A stretch of DNA of 64,000 nucleotides from CAWCJL01 sp963795775 (GCA_963795775.1 CAWCJL010000005.1:1-64000), one strand, 5' to 3'; counted from the first letter of the stretch, positions 35,672-45,340 are shown. Notes: generated from the sequence alone by a model not told the origin. Numbers and translations are program-made.

Positions 35672-36910
35672 TCAGCGCAGCAGCACGCCGACGATGGAGG
35701 CGGACATGAGATTGGCCATGGTGCCGGCGAGCATGGCGCGGAGGCCCAGACGGGCGAGGTCGTTGCGGCGATCGGGCGCGAGCGCACCGATACCGCCGAT
35801 CTGGATACCGATAGAACTGAGGTTGGCGAAGCCGCACAAGGCAAAGGTGGCGATCGTGAAGGAGCGCGGATCGAGGATACCCTTCTGCTGCGCCAGCAAC
35901 GAGTAGGCCACCAGTTCATTGACGGCCATGCGCGTTCCCAGCAGGTTGCCGACCTCGGCGGCAGCATGCCACGGTATGCCGATGAGCCAGGCGACAGGCG
36001 CGAACAGGAATCCGAGGACTGCGTTGATGGTGGAGGGGAAGGCGATGTGGCGCGCGCCGAGCCAGCCATGCAGGCCGCCGAAGATACCGTTTACCAGCGC
36101 GATGAGGGCGATGAACGAGATCAGCATGATGGCCACATTGAAGGCGAGCCGGCCGCCATCGAGGGTGCCGCGAGCAATGGCGCCGAGCAGGTTTTCGCTC
36201 TGGTGGCGTTCGTCCGGCGGCATATAAACGTGGCCGAGGGTGGCGGGTAATTGCGTTTCCGGAACGAGCATCTTCGATATCAGCACGGTTCCGGGCGCAG
36301 TCATGATGACGGCGGCCAGCAGGTGCCTGGCCTCGATGCCGTAAAGAATGTATGCCGCCATGATGCCGCCGGAGACGTGCGCCATGCCGCTGGTCATGAT
36401 GGTCATGAGCTCGGACTGCGTGGCATCGGGCAGAAATGGCCGGATGGAGAGCGGGGCTTCTGTCTGCCCCATGAAGATGCTGGCCGCTACATTGAGTGAC
36501 TCCGCACCGCTGATGCGCATGGTGATCTGCATCATCCACGCGAAGAAGCGGACGATCCACTGCATGACGCCGAGGTGATAGAGCACGGCGAAGAAAGCGG
36601 AAATGAAAATGATGGTGGGCAGTACCTGGAATGCGAAGATGGAGCCGAAGGACGAGTGCTGCCTGCCGAGATCACCGAAGACGAAGGTGGATCCGGCGAA
36701 GGCGTAATCCAGCAGGTGATTCACGAGGTCGCCGCCGCGAGCCAGCAGACGACTCCCGAATCCGGAGCGCAGAACGAGGAACGCAAAGAGAATCTGCAGC
36801 ACCAGTCCCCAGAGCACGGTGCGCCAACGGATGGCTCGGCGATTGGTCGAGAAGAGCCAGGCGAGTGCCAGCATGGTGAGCAGGCCCAGGATGCCGGTGA
36901 AGCGGGACAA
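35672..36910 (-). CDS. nupC: Concentrative nucleoside transporter (NupC/CNT family)
   Basis: A 412-residue polytopic membrane protein of the CNT family, which imports nucleosides with H+ or Na+. Visible: N-terminal helices, the family core FGSIFAFQVLPTIIFISAFFAVLYHLG, the nucleoside-binding region GQTEAPLSIRPF, SGMAHVSGGIMAAY, and the C-terminal FATFALCGFANLSSIGIQIGG-like segment (here TIATFALCGFANLSSIGIQ). E. coli NupC has 400 residues. It starts four bases after the deoA stop codon, so it is in the cdd-deoA-nupC operon. Confidence 0.93.
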   Translation of the reverse strand: MSRFTGILGLLTMLALAWLFSTNRRAIRWRTVLWGLVLQILFAFLVLRSGFGSRLLARGGDLVNHLLDYAFAGSTFVFGDLGRQHSSFGSIFAFQVLPTIIFISAFFAVLYHLGVMQWIVRFFAWMMQITMRISGAESLNVAASIFMGQTEAPLSIRPFLPDATQSELMTIMTSGMAHVSGGIMAAYILYGIEARHLLAAVIMTAPGTVLISKMLVPETQLPATLGHVYMPPDERHQSENLLGAIARGTLDGGRLAFNVAIMLISFIALIALVNGIFGGLHGWLGARHIAFPSTINAVLGFLFAPVAWLIGIPWHAAAEVGNLLGTRMAVNELVAYSLLAQQKGILDPRSFTIATFALCGFANLSSIGIQIGGIGALAPDRRNDLARLGLRAMLAGTMANLMSASIVGVLLR

Positions 36911-36913
36911 GGC

Positions 36914-38287
36914 TCAGCTTCTCCCCTTGAGAAACGAGTCGGCGTTGTCGATGGTGATGATGCGGCGGATCAATCGCGGGACGGGCATGGACTGGGCGGT
37001 GATGAGAACCGCTTCGGAGAAGAGTTGGTGCGCCGCGTCGAGGCGGGACGCCTCTTCCGCCATGAGGATGGCGATCTCCTCGCCTGCTTCCACATAGCTG
37101 CCGAGCTTGTGAAGCAGGTGAATGCCCGCGTGCGCGGCGACGGGATCTTCCGCGCGTTCGCGGCCGGCTCCGAGCCTCTGGACGGCGAGGCCGATACGAT
37201 ACGTATCCATGGCGCTGACGAATCCGCTGCGCTCTGCCCTGACGGCCCGCGATGGGCCGGGATGCTCGAAGCGGCCGCCGGCGTAGATGTCGGCATCGCC
37301 GCCGTGGGCCGCGATCATGCGTCGGAAGGTCGCCAGCGCTTCTCCGCTGACCAGGATTTCCTGGGCCAGCGCGCGACCCTGTTCGGGAGATGGCGCCCTC
37401 TGGCCGAGGTAGATCATCCAGCCGGCGAGCTCCAGCGAGAGCGAGCGCAACTCGTCGCGCAGGCCGCGGTCCCGCATCACCTCGATGCTTTCAAAGATTT
37501 CGCAAGCATTGCCCGCATAACGCCCGAGCGGCTGGTCCATGCTGGTGACCAGGGCCACGGTACGCACGCCGGCGCTTTCGCCGGTTTTCACCATCAGCGC
37601 AGCCAGGCGGTTGGAGTCGTCCTCCTGCTTGAGGAATGCGCCCGAGCCGGTCTTCACATCAAGCACCAGGGCATCCAGCCCCTCGGCGAGCTTCTTGCTC
37701 ATGATCGAAGCGCAGAGGAGCGGGATGGTTTCGACGGTTGCGGTGATGTCGCGCAACGCATACAGCTTGCTGTCGGCAGGGTCGAGAGAGGCGGTCTGAC
37801 CAACGAGCGAGCAGCCGACAGTCTGCACCACGCGGCGGAAATCCGGGATGGAGAGCTGCGTGTTGTAGCCGGGAATGGACTCAAGCTTGTCGAGCGTGCC
37901 GCCGGTGTGGCCAAGCGCACGTCCGGCAATCATGGGCACGGCAACGCCGGCCGCCGCAGCTATAGGTGCAATGATGAAGGAGGTCTTGTCCCCGACGCCT
38001 CCGGTGGAGTGCTTGTCCACCGCACATTTGTGTGCGTTCGGAGCGCTGAAGCTGCCGCGGGGAATCACCTCGCCGGAGTCCCGCATTTCCATGGTGAGGG
38101 CCGCCAGTTCGTCCGCGCTCATGCCGCGCAGGAAAACGGCCATGAGCCAGGCAGCGAGCTGGCTGTCCGGCAATGTATCCTGGGCCGCGCCTCGCACCAG
38201 GAAACGAATTTCCGCCGGGCTCAGGGCATGCCCGTCCCGCTTCCTGCGGATAAGGTCAACGGCATGCAGGTCGCGGTCAGACTCCAT
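36914..38287 (-). CDS. deoA: Thymidine/pyrimidine-nucleoside phosphorylase
   Basis: A 457-residue enzyme that splits thymidine (or uridine) with phosphate to base and (deoxy)ribose-1-phosphate. Visible: phosphate-binding DKHSTGGVGDK at 91-101, MIAGRALGHTGGTLDKLESIPG, the IMSKKLAEGLDALVLDVK segment with catalytic Arg/Lys, and the C-terminal domain. Whether it prefers thymidine (deoA) or several pyrimidine nucleosides (pdp) cannot be settled from the sequence. Its start overlaps the end of cdd by 11 bases, so translation is coupled; nupC follows. Confidence 0.92.
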   Translation of the reverse strand: MESDRDLHAVDLIRRKRDGHALSPAEIRFLVRGAAQDTLPDSQLAAWLMAVFLRGMSADELAALTMEMRDSGEVIPRGSFSAPNAHKCAVDKHSTGGVGDKTSFIIAPIAAAAGVAVPMIAGRALGHTGGTLDKLESIPGYNTQLSIPDFRRVVQTVGCSLVGQTASLDPADSKLYALRDITATVETIPLLCASIMSKKLAEGLDALVLDVKTGSGAFLKQEDDSNRLAALMVKTGESAGVRTVALVTSMDQPLGRYAGNACEIFESIEVMRDRGLRDELRSLSLELAGWMIYLGQRAPSPEQGRALAQEILVSGEALATFRRMIAAHGGDADIYAGGRFEHPGPSRAVRAERSGFVSAMDTYRIGLAVQRLGAGRERAEDPVAAHAGIHLLHKLGSYVEAGEEIAILMAEEASRLDAAHQLFSEAVLITAQSMPVPRLIRRIITIDNADSFLKGRS

Positions 38288-38717
38288 TGCCGCCTGTGGG
38301 GCCGATGTTCAAGTGGAAGCCGAAGGGCAGCAGCTCATCGAGGCGGCGCTGCTCATCGCCGTGCGGGCCGGGAAAGAGCACCAGGCCGGTGCCGCTCATG
38401 AACTCACTCAGGACCTGCCGGCAGGCACCGCAGGGCGAACTGGACACGCCCGCGCGGTTGGCAGTGGCCATCGCGATAAGTCGGATGTTGGGCCCGTGTT
38501 TACAAACAGCCCGGAAGATGGCGGCGCGTTCGGCACAGACCGTGAGTCCGTAGGAGGCGTTCTCCACGTTGGCTCCGGTAACCACGGCACCGTCGTCCAG
38601 CATGACGGCCGCACCTACGTAAAACTGCGAATAGGGTGCGTATGCGTGGCGCGCTGCGGCAAAGGCGGCTTCACGCAGGGCGGCGAGCTGATCAAACTGC
38701 AGATTCGCTGACGACAC
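38277..38717 (-). CDS. cdd: Cytidine deaminase
   Basis: A 146-residue zinc enzyme deaminating cytidine/deoxycytidine to uridine/deoxyuridine. The active-site pattern is complete: C61-A-E63 (zinc Cys and catalytic Glu) and P-C96-G-A-C99 (two zinc Cys), with YSQFYVGAAV and GANVENASYG for substrate binding. It is the first gene of the operon with deoA and nupC: import of nucleosides, deamination and phosphorolysis. The promoter must lie in the 135 bp shared with the divergent lhr gene. Confidence 0.94.
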   Translation of the reverse strand: MSSANLQFDQLAALREAAFAAARHAYAPYSQFYVGAAVMLDDGAVVTGANVENASYGLTVCAERAAIFRAVCKHGPNIRLIAMATANRAGVSSSPCGACRQVLSEFMSGTGLVLFPGPHGDEQRRLDELLPFGFHLNIGPTGGNGV

Positions 38718-38852
38718 GCTCTGAGGCTACTGGGAAGCCGCGGTCCATGCAACTGCAGGTAGTCCCGTGACACTTGGTGCAGCGGATGAAAGGGAACCGG
38801 CTGCCATCGGGCATCTTGCCGGTTCGGCGGAGTAATCTCAGGGCTGAGCCGC

Positions 38853-41800
38853 ATGATGGAGAAGCCAATAAAGCGAGGCAAGCAGCAGTCCAGTGCAGAA
38901 CGGGACGACGGGTCTTCTGACCACGTACTGCGGCTGTTTCATCCCGTCACGGCGGAGTGGTTCCGCGCGGTTTTTGACCGGCCGACCGCGCCGCAAGCGC
39001 TCGGGTGGCCGGCGATTGCGCGCGGGGAGAACACGCTTATCCTGGCGCCAACGGGCACCGGCAAGACCCTGACGGCATTTCTGTGGTGCCTGAACCGGCT
39101 GATGCTGGAGCCGCCGCGCGATGCGGAAGAAGCGTGCCGGGTGGTGTACATCAGTCCGCTGAAAGCGCTGGCGGTGGATGTGGAGCGCAACCTGCGCTCA
39201 CCGCTGGCGGGCATTGTAAACATGGCGCGGAAGGCCGGCGTGCCGGTGCGCGAGCCGGAGATCAGCGTGCGCACGGGCGACACGCCGCAGAAGGAGCGGG
39301 CGCGCTTCCGCCGGCATCCTGCAGAGATCCTGATCACGACGCCGGAGTCACTATACCTGATGCTGACCTCCGATGCGGCGGCGAGCCTGCGCGGGGTCGA
39401 TACGGTAATCATCGACGAGATTCATGCGCTGGTACCGACCAAGCGCGGGGCGCACCTGGCGCTCTCGCTGGAGCGCCTGCAGGCAGTGACACAAAGGCCG
39501 TTTCAGCGCATCGGGCTATCGGCGACGCAGCGTCCGCTGGAGGAGGTCGCGCATTTTCTCGCGGGCGCGGACGGGACTGTTCACGAGTCCACAATCGACG
39601 CCACACCGGAAACAGCCGCCATTGAACTGGCTGCGGAGATGCAGGAGCAGTACACGGATGAGCGGCCGGCGGCCACCATGGCTGCGCAGGAAGAGCGGGT
39701 GGTCTCGTTTCGTCCGGTCACCATTGTCAATGCGAGCGAGCCGAAGCGGCTGGATCTGCGCATTGAGGTGCCGGTGGAAGATATGGCACGGCTGGGGCAG
39801 CCAGAGGAGTTGCCCAGCGGCTCCGCCGCGCAGGGGCCGAAGCGGACATCGATCTGGAGCGCGATCCATCCGCGGCTGCTGGAGATTGTGCGCGCGCGCC
39901 AATCGACGCTAATTTTTGTGAACAGCCGGCGCGTGGCGGAGCGGCTGGCGGGCGCGCTGAATGAGCTTGCGGGTGAGCCCATTGCGCGCGCGCACCACGG
40001 CTCGCTTGCAGCGTCGCAGCGCTCGGAGATTGAAGAGCTGTTGAAGGCCGGGCAGGTGCGCGCGCTGGTGTGTACTTCGTCGCTGGAGCTGGGTATCGAT
40101 ATGGGCGCGGTGGATCTGGTGATCCAGATCGAAGCTCCGCCTTCCGTGGCGAGCGGCATGCAGCGCATCGGCCGCGCCGGCCATCAAGTGGGTGTGGCGA
40201 GCGAGGGCATCATATTCCCCAAGTACCGCGCGGACCTGGTGGCCTGCGCCGCGGTGACCAGGGCGATGCACGAGGGACTGGTGGAGTCCACGCGCTTTCT
40301 CCGCAACCCGCTGGATGTGCTGGCGCAGCAGGTGGTGGCCACCGTCGCCCAGCCGCCGCGGGTAACGCGGAGTCCACGCAAGCGCAACGAGGCGCCGCCC
40401 GCGGCGGAGATCAGCGTGGACGAACTGTACGGGCTGGTGCGCAGCGCGGCTCCCTTCGCCGAACTGAGCCGGGCTGCATTTGAAGGCGTGCTCGACTTGC
40501 TCGCCGGGCGGTATCCGTCCGATGAGTTTGCCGAACTGCGTCCACGGGTGACCTGGGACCGTGTGCGGAATATCGTGACGCCACGCGAAGGCGCAAAGAT
40601 GTTGGCGATCCTGAATGGCGGCACGATTCCGGATCGCGGCCTGTACGGCGTGTTTCTGTCGGGCACGGAGAACAAGCCGGTGCGTGTGGGCGAGCTGGAC
40701 GAAGAGATGATCTTTGAAAGCCGCTCGGGAGATACGTTTATTCTCGGCGCGACGACGTGGCGCATTGACGAGATTACGCATGACCGTGTGCTGGTGTCGC
40801 CTGCGCCGGGTGAGCCCGGCAAGATGCCCTTCTGGCATGGAGATGCGGCGGGGAGGCCGCTCGAGTTCGGCCGGCGGATCGGCGCCATGGTCCGCGAACT
40901 GCGCGAGCTACCGCGGAATGCAGCGCTCAGCCGGCTGACGCGGGAGCACGACCTGGACCCGCTGGCGGCGGAGAACCTCATCCGCTTCCTGGCCGATCAG
41001 GAGATTGCAACCGCGACTGTACCAGATGACCGGACTATCGTGATCGAGCGCGTGCGCGATGAGCTGGGAGACTGGCGCGTGTGCGTACTGACACCCTTCG
41101 GCAGCCGCGTGCATGCACCGTGGGCGATGGCGATCAGTGCTCGCCTGCGGGCGGCCGGCGGGCCCGATGCCGAGGTGATGTGGGCGGATGACGGCTTTGT
41201 GCTGCGCTTTCCGGAGACGGACGCGCCGCCGGATGCGGATACGATTCTGCTCGACCCGGCAGAGGCCACGGACTTGGTGCTTCGGCAACTCGGGTCGACG
41301 GCGTTGTTTGCCGCGAAATTCCGCGAGAGCGCGGCGCGCGCACTCCTGCTGCCCCGCAGGCGTGCCACGGGTCGGGCTCCGCTATGGCAACAGCGCAAGC
41401 GCGCGTACGATCTGCTCTCCGTGGCGGCCCGTTATCCGTCGTTCCCCATCCTGCTCGAAGCCTATCGCGAGTGCATGCGCGACGTCTTTGACATGCCGGC
41501 ATTTTTGGAAGTGCTGCGCGCTGTCGGCTCGCGGGCGATCCGCGTGCATGTGGCGGATTCGCGCACGCCGTCGCCGTTTGCGGCGTCGCTGCTGTTCAGC
41601 TATGTCGCGAACTACATCTATGACGGCGATGCCCCGCTGGCGGAGCGGCGCGCGCAGGCCCTGTCGATCGACCAGGAGCAGTTGCGCGAGTTGCTGGGCG
41701 ATGCGGACCTTCGCGAGTTGCTCGATGCGGATGCCATCTTCGAAGTGGAAGAGCAACTGCAGTCGTTACAAGATAACCTGAAGGCGCGTTCGGCCGATGG

Positions 41801-43694
41801 CATCCACGACCTGTTGCTGCGTCTGGGCGATCTGAACCGAGCAGAGCTGCTGCGACGCCTGGCTTCCGTGGATCTGGCGATCCATGTGGAGCGACTGCTG
41901 CGCGCAAAGCGCATCCTGGAAGTGAAGATCGCCGGGGAGAAGCGGCTGATCGCGGTGGAGGATGCCGCGCGGTATCGGGACGCGCTGGGCATTCCGCTGC
42001 CCCCTGGTCTGCCCCGGGCGATGCTGGCGCCGGTGGCGCGGCCGGTGCTCGAACTGGTGCGGCGGTTTGCGCGCACGCATGGGCCGTTCACACTGGGGGA
42101 GGTGGCCGGGCGCTTTGATCTAGATATGCAGCAGGCGGAGGCGGCGCTCCGTGAACTGCTGCTCGACGGGCGCATCGTCGAGGGCGGGTTCCGTCCAGGA
42201 GGCGTGCACCGGGAGTGGTGTGACGCCGAGGTGCTGCGGCTGATCCGCCGAAAGTCACTATCGCGGTTGCGAAAAGAAGTAGAGCCGGTGGAGCAACACA
42301 TGCTGGCGCGGTTCAACACGCACTGGCAGGGGGTTCTGCAGCGGCGACGCGGGCTCGATGCGCTGCTGGATGCGATTGAGAACCTCCAGGGCGCGCCCTT
42401 GCCTGCTTCGCTGATCGAGACGACGATCCTGCCGAGCCGGGTGACGCATTACTCCCCGGGCGACCTGGATACGCTGATCGCGGCCGGAGAGGTGATCTGG
42501 GTGGGACTGGACGCGCTGGGCGAGCACGACGGCCGAGTGGCGCTTTATCTCTCCGACAAACTGACGACACTGCTCCCACCGCGGCGCCCGGCACGGGAGG
42601 AGACGTCACTAACACCGCGCGAAGAGAGCCTGCTGGCGCAGCTTGCACGGAACGGGGCGAGCTTTTTCACGCCGTTGCATGAAGGTGCCGGCGGCGGCTA
42701 CCCAGGCGAGACGCTCGACGCTCTATGGAGCCTGGTATGGCGTGGGCTGGTGACCAACGACACCTTCCACGCGCTGCGTGCGTATGTGTGCAGGCCTTCC
42801 ACGGTGCGCCAGCCCAAGCGGCAGCATAACGTGCAGTCGTTCCGCTCGCGCAGGACCACACCGCCGAGCGCGCAGGGGCGCTGGGCCCTGGTGCCGTCTC
42901 CCGAGGCAACCACGGCCGAGGCGACCAATTGGAGCCACGCGATCGCACAGCAATTGCTGGCGCGCTACGGGGTGCTGACACGTGAATCGGCCGCCCATGA
43001 GAACCTGCCCGGCGGCTTCAGTGCCATCTATGACGTGTTGAAGGCGCTGGAGGAGAGTGGGCGGGTGCGGCGGGGGTACTTCGTCGCGGGGCTCGGTGCG
43101 ACGCAGTTTGCGCTGCCTGCGGCGGTCGATCTGCTGCGCTCGTTGCGCACGCAGCCTCCGCCGGAGAAGCCGGAGATGGTGGCGTTGGCGGCGACGGATC
43201 CGGCGAATCCGTATGGGTCTGTCCTGCGCTGGCCGGGTGCGCCGGACGACGTAACAGCCGCAGGCACAGAGGGCGACGGAGCAGGGTCCGATGCCGGGGC
43301 ACGTCCGGCTGCGGAAACTGCGCGTGGCCTGTCCCGCAGCGTGGGGGCCACGGTGGTGTTGCGCAATGGCGAACTGGTGGCGTACCTGCGGCGCAACAAC
43401 CCGAACCTGCAGGTCTTTCTGCCGGGCGAGGAACCGGAGCGCTCGCATGCGGCACGGGATACGGCACAGTTCCTGGCGCATATTGGACAGGAGAACCTCC
43501 AGCGCGATGCAGGCGACCACCGCGGCGGCATGTTGATTGGCAGCGTCAACGGGCAGCCGGTGGGAACGCACTTCCTGGCGAGATTCCTGCAGGATGCCGG
43601 GTTCCAGCCAGCGCCGACCGGATTCAACCTGCGCCGGGCGCTGCTGCCGGCGTTTGCGGCCGGGGATGCGTCCGCGCCGGCGGAGGTGCAGTAA
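38853..43694 (+). CDS. lhr: Lhr-type large ATP-dependent helicase
   Basis: A 1613-residue superfamily 2 helicase. Visible: Walker A APTGTGKT at 65-72, Walker B DEIH at 188-191, SAT-like segment LSATQRP, then FVNSRRVAERLA, TSSLELGIDMGAVDLVIQ and motif VI QRIGRAGHQ, followed by the winged-helix/beta-barrel Lhr core and a long C-terminal region (Lhr-CTD). Lhr is a 3'-5' ssDNA-tracking helicase active on RNA:DNA hybrids; the length resembles the ~1500-residue forms of E. coli and Mycobacterium. An ATG at 38856 is an alternative start. The Nei glycosylase gene follows after two bases, pointing to base-damage repair. Confidence 0.93.
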   Translation: MMEKPIKRGKQQSSAERDDGSSDHVLRLFHPVTAEWFRAVFDRPTAPQALGWPAIARGENTLILAPTGTGKTLTAFLWCLNRLMLEPPRDAEEACRVVYISPLKALAVDVERNLRSPLAGIVNMARKAGVPVREPEISVRTGDTPQKERARFRRHPAEILITTPESLYLMLTSDAAASLRGVDTVIIDEIHALVPTKRGAHLALSLERLQAVTQRPFQRIGLSATQRPLEEVAHFLAGADGTVHESTIDATPETAAIELAAEMQEQYTDERPAATMAAQEERVVSFRPVTIVNASEPKRLDLRIEVPVEDMARLGQPEELPSGSAAQGPKRTSIWSAIHPRLLEIVRARQSTLIFVNSRRVAERLAGALNELAGEPIARAHHGSLAASQRSEIEELLKAGQVRALVCTSSLELGIDMGAVDLVIQIEAPPSVASGMQRIGRAGHQVGVASEGIIFPKYRADLVACAAVTRAMHEGLVESTRFLRNPLDVLAQQVVATVAQPPRVTRSPRKRNEAPPAAEISVDELYGLVRSAAPFAELSRAAFEGVLDLLAGRYPSDEFAELRPRVTWDRVRNIVTPREGAKMLAILNGGTIPDRGLYGVFLSGTENKPVRVGELDEEMIFESRSGDTFILGATTWRIDEITHDRVLVSPAPGEPGKMPFWHGDAAGRPLEFGRRIGAMVRELRELPRNAALSRLTREHDLDPLAAENLIRFLADQEIATATVPDDRTIVIERVRDELGDWRVCVLTPFGSRVHAPWAMAISARLRAAGGPDAEVMWADDGFVLRFPETDAPPDADTILLDPAEATDLVLRQLGSTALFAAKFRESAARALLLPRRRATGRAPLWQQRKRAYDLLSVAARYPSFPILLEAYRECMRDVFDMPAFLEVLRAVGSRAIRVHVADSRTPSPFAASLLFSYVANYIYDGDAPLAERRAQALSIDQEQLRELLGDADLRELLDADAIFEVEEQLQSLQDNLKARSADGIHDLLLRLGDLNRAELLRRLASVDLAIHVERLLRAKRILEVKIAGEKRLIAVEDAARYRDALGIPLPPGLPRAMLAPVARPVLELVRRFARTHGPFTLGEVAGRFDLDMQQAEAALRELLLDGRIVEGGFRPGGVHREWCDAEVLRLIRRKSLSRLRKEVEPVEQHMLARFNTHWQGVLQRRRGLDALLDAIENLQGAPLPASLIETTILPSRVTHYSPGDLDTLIAAGEVIWVGLDALGEHDGRVALYLSDKLTTLLPPRRPAREETSLTPREESLLAQLARNGASFFTPLHEGAGGGYPGETLDALWSLVWRGLVTNDTFHALRAYVCRPSTVRQPKRQHNVQSFRSRRTTPPSAQGRWALVPSPEATTAEATNWSHAIAQQLLARYGVLTRESAAHENLPGGFSAIYDVLKALEESGRVRRGYFVAGLGATQFALPAAVDLLRSLRTQPPPEKPEMVALAATDPANPYGSVLRWPGAPDDVTAAGTEGDGAGSDAGARPAAETARGLSRSVGATVVLRNGELVAYLRRNNPNLQVFLPGEEPERSHAARDTAQFLAHIGQENLQRDAGDHRGGMLIGSVNGQPVGTHFLARFLQDAGFQPAPTGFNLRRALLPAFAAGDASAPAEVQ

Positions 43695-43696
43695 AC

Positions 43697-44593
43697 GTGC
43701 CTGAGGGAGATACGATCTTCCGTGCGGCGCGCGCGGTGGGCAAGGCGATCGGGGGCAAGGTGGTGACGCGCTTCGAGACGGCGCTTGCCCATCTGGCGAG
43801 TGTGAACGACGACACGCCGGTCGCGGGCAGGATGGTGGAGAAGGTGGAGGCGCGCGGCAAGTGGCTGCTGATCCACTTCTCCGGCGACCTGATCCTGGTG
43901 ACGCACATGCTGATGAGCGGTTCGTGGCACATCTATCGCGCGGGTGAGCGGTGGCGGCGCGGGCGGAACCACATGCGCGCGGTGGTGGCGACGGCAGATT
44001 TCGAGGCGGTCGCCTTCGATGTGCCGGTCGCTCGCTTTTACACGGCCCACACGCTGGAGCGGAACACGTCGATCCCGAAGCTGGGGCCTGACCTGCTGGG
44101 TGCGGATTTCGCCGAGGACGAGGCGGAGCAGCGGCTGCTTGCGCATGCGGATGAGGAGATCGCCGAGGTGCTGCTGAACCAGCGGGTGATGGCGGGCATT
44201 GGGAATGTGTTCAAGTCGGAGATCTGTTTTGCGTGCGGCGTGCATCCGTTTCGCAGGGTGTCGACGCTGACGCGGGCGGAGGTGGAGTGCTTGCTGCACA
44301 CCTCGCGAAAATTCTTGCTGGCCAATGTGAAGGACGGAGCCGAGGACGGTATTGTGACCTACACCGGGGGGCGGCGCACGACGCGGGCGGCCGATCCGGG
44401 TGCACGGCTGTGGGTGTATGGGCGGCGCGGGAAAGAATGCCGGCGCTGCGGGACGGCGATCCTGATGCGCAAGCAGGGAACGGGCGCGCGGTCCACATTC
44501 TGGTGTCCGCAGTGCCAGCCGCTGCCGGAGGGGATGGCCCCGGTGGAGGGCTGGGCGGGGACGGCCCGGCAGAAGCGGGTGGGTCGCGGGTGA
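43697..44593 (+). CDS. nei: Fpg/Nei-family DNA glycosylase (endonuclease VIII-like)
   Basis: A 298-residue oxidised-base DNA glycosylase/AP lyase. It begins with PEGDT, the Nei form (Fpg has PELPE): P2 is the catalytic nucleophile and E3 the acid. The H2TH region reads AEVLLNQRVMAGIGNVFKSEICF and the C-terminal zinc finger is complete (CRRCGTAI...WCPQCQ). The start is GTG at 43697, two bases after the lhr stop. Such lhr-nei pairs are also known in mycobacteria, which suggests a conserved functional link. The dispersed hairpin element follows directly. Confidence 0.92.
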   Translation: MPEGDTIFRAARAVGKAIGGKVVTRFETALAHLASVNDDTPVAGRMVEKVEARGKWLLIHFSGDLILVTHMLMSGSWHIYRAGERWRRGRNHMRAVVATADFEAVAFDVPVARFYTAHTLERNTSIPKLGPDLLGADFAEDEAEQRLLAHADEEIAEVLLNQRVMAGIGNVFKSEICFACGVHPFRRVSTLTRAEVECLLHTSRKFLLANVKDGAEDGIVTYTGGRRTTRAADPGARLWVYGRRGKECRRCGTAILMRKQGTGARSTFWCPQCQPLPEGMAPVEGWAGTARQKRVGRG

Positions 44594-44606
44594 TGGTGGA
44601 GTAGTA

Positions 44607-44735
44607 ACCCCTCCCCCCACCTAGACTTTTGGACTAAAGTCCTCTTTCGGCTGCACTTAAGTCCGGGGTGATCGGCTAAAGTCCTCTTCCCGCAAGACTT
44701 AGAGCTAAAGTCCTGCTGTGATGGGACTTACAAGC
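44607..44735. repeat. Composite hairpin-repeat element (AAAGTCCT family), copy B
   Basis: Same order of parts as at 1668-1811: a C-rich tract (44607-44620), GACTTTTGGA, then three palindromic units: 44633-44660, 44675-44702 and 44705-44731, each beginning CTAAAGTCCT and ending with ACTTA(A/G/C). It begins about 14 bp after the nei stop codon. No terminal GC hairpin is present in this copy. Confidence 0.8.
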
Positions 44736-45226
44736 GCGATTTGCACCCGTTTTGGGGCAAGGTGTTGCTGGGAAAGTAACAAGTCGTGATGGAGATGGCT
44801 TCTGCCTGGATTCTTCGCCTGCGGCTCAGAATGACGGCAAATGGGGCTAACAGTGATGGGAGAAAGATAGCTCTCCTAGTTCTAGTGTGGCAGGTTTCGG
44901 GAATAAGTACGCCACGGTTTCTGTGGAAATCGGTTCACCACAGAGGGGCACAGAGAAAATCTGGGTAAAACTCAGGGAAATTGGGACGAGGTCTTTCGAA
45001 GGGCTACGTCACCTTAAGCCAGACGAAAGTACGCTCCAGTGCCCGGCTCGGGTGAAGTCGGTAAGGAAAACCAAGCCAGCACTCGCGGCTGGCCTTTGTC
45101 TTTCTGCAACGTTGTTGGTCAGCCTGGGTTTGCTTGGACGGCCCAAGAACAGGACACGACCTGTACCGGGAGAGTGAGTCAGTTTGAACCCGGAGCGGCG
45201 GACGGGAAGTGGCGTATCGGAATAGG
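44736..45226. other. Intergenic region before FG-GAP copy 1
   Basis: No gene is recognised. It contains a CTCAGAATGACGG repeat remnant (about 44790-44832), the TTCACCACAGAGG repeat from 44934 shared with 50901 and 53847, and a terminator-like hairpin (AGCCAGC...GCTGGCCTTTG, about 45074-45100). From about 45155 the sequence is nearly the same as the region before copy 3. Confidence 0.6.
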
Positions 45227-45256
45227 TTGACTCGCCGTGCATGGCGGGACTACTGT
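45227..45256 (+). promoter_or_regulatory. Conserved promoter of FG-GAP copy 1
   Basis: TTGACT (45227-45232), 18-base spacer, TACTGT (45251-45256). The same arrangement is found before copies 2 and 3, which supports it as a real promoter. The leader to the ATG at 45341 is about 80 nt. Confidence 0.6.
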
Positions 45257-45340
45257 CCTGATGCCGGTCTACGCCTACTTTCCCCAGAGCTGAAACGGGT
45301 CTGTGCGGACGCTAATCTGCTGTTGGACTGGGAGCTTGTT

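Noticed and set aside
36575..38401. 608-codon frame antisense to deoA and nupC
   Set aside because: It spans two certain genes and their junction on the other strand and has no recognisable domain.
45074..45100. AGCCAGC...GCTGGCCTTTG hairpin before FG-GAP copy 1 as a terminator of a missing gene
   Set aside because: It looks like a terminator remnant, but no gene precedes it, so it was mentioned only as part of the intergenic region.
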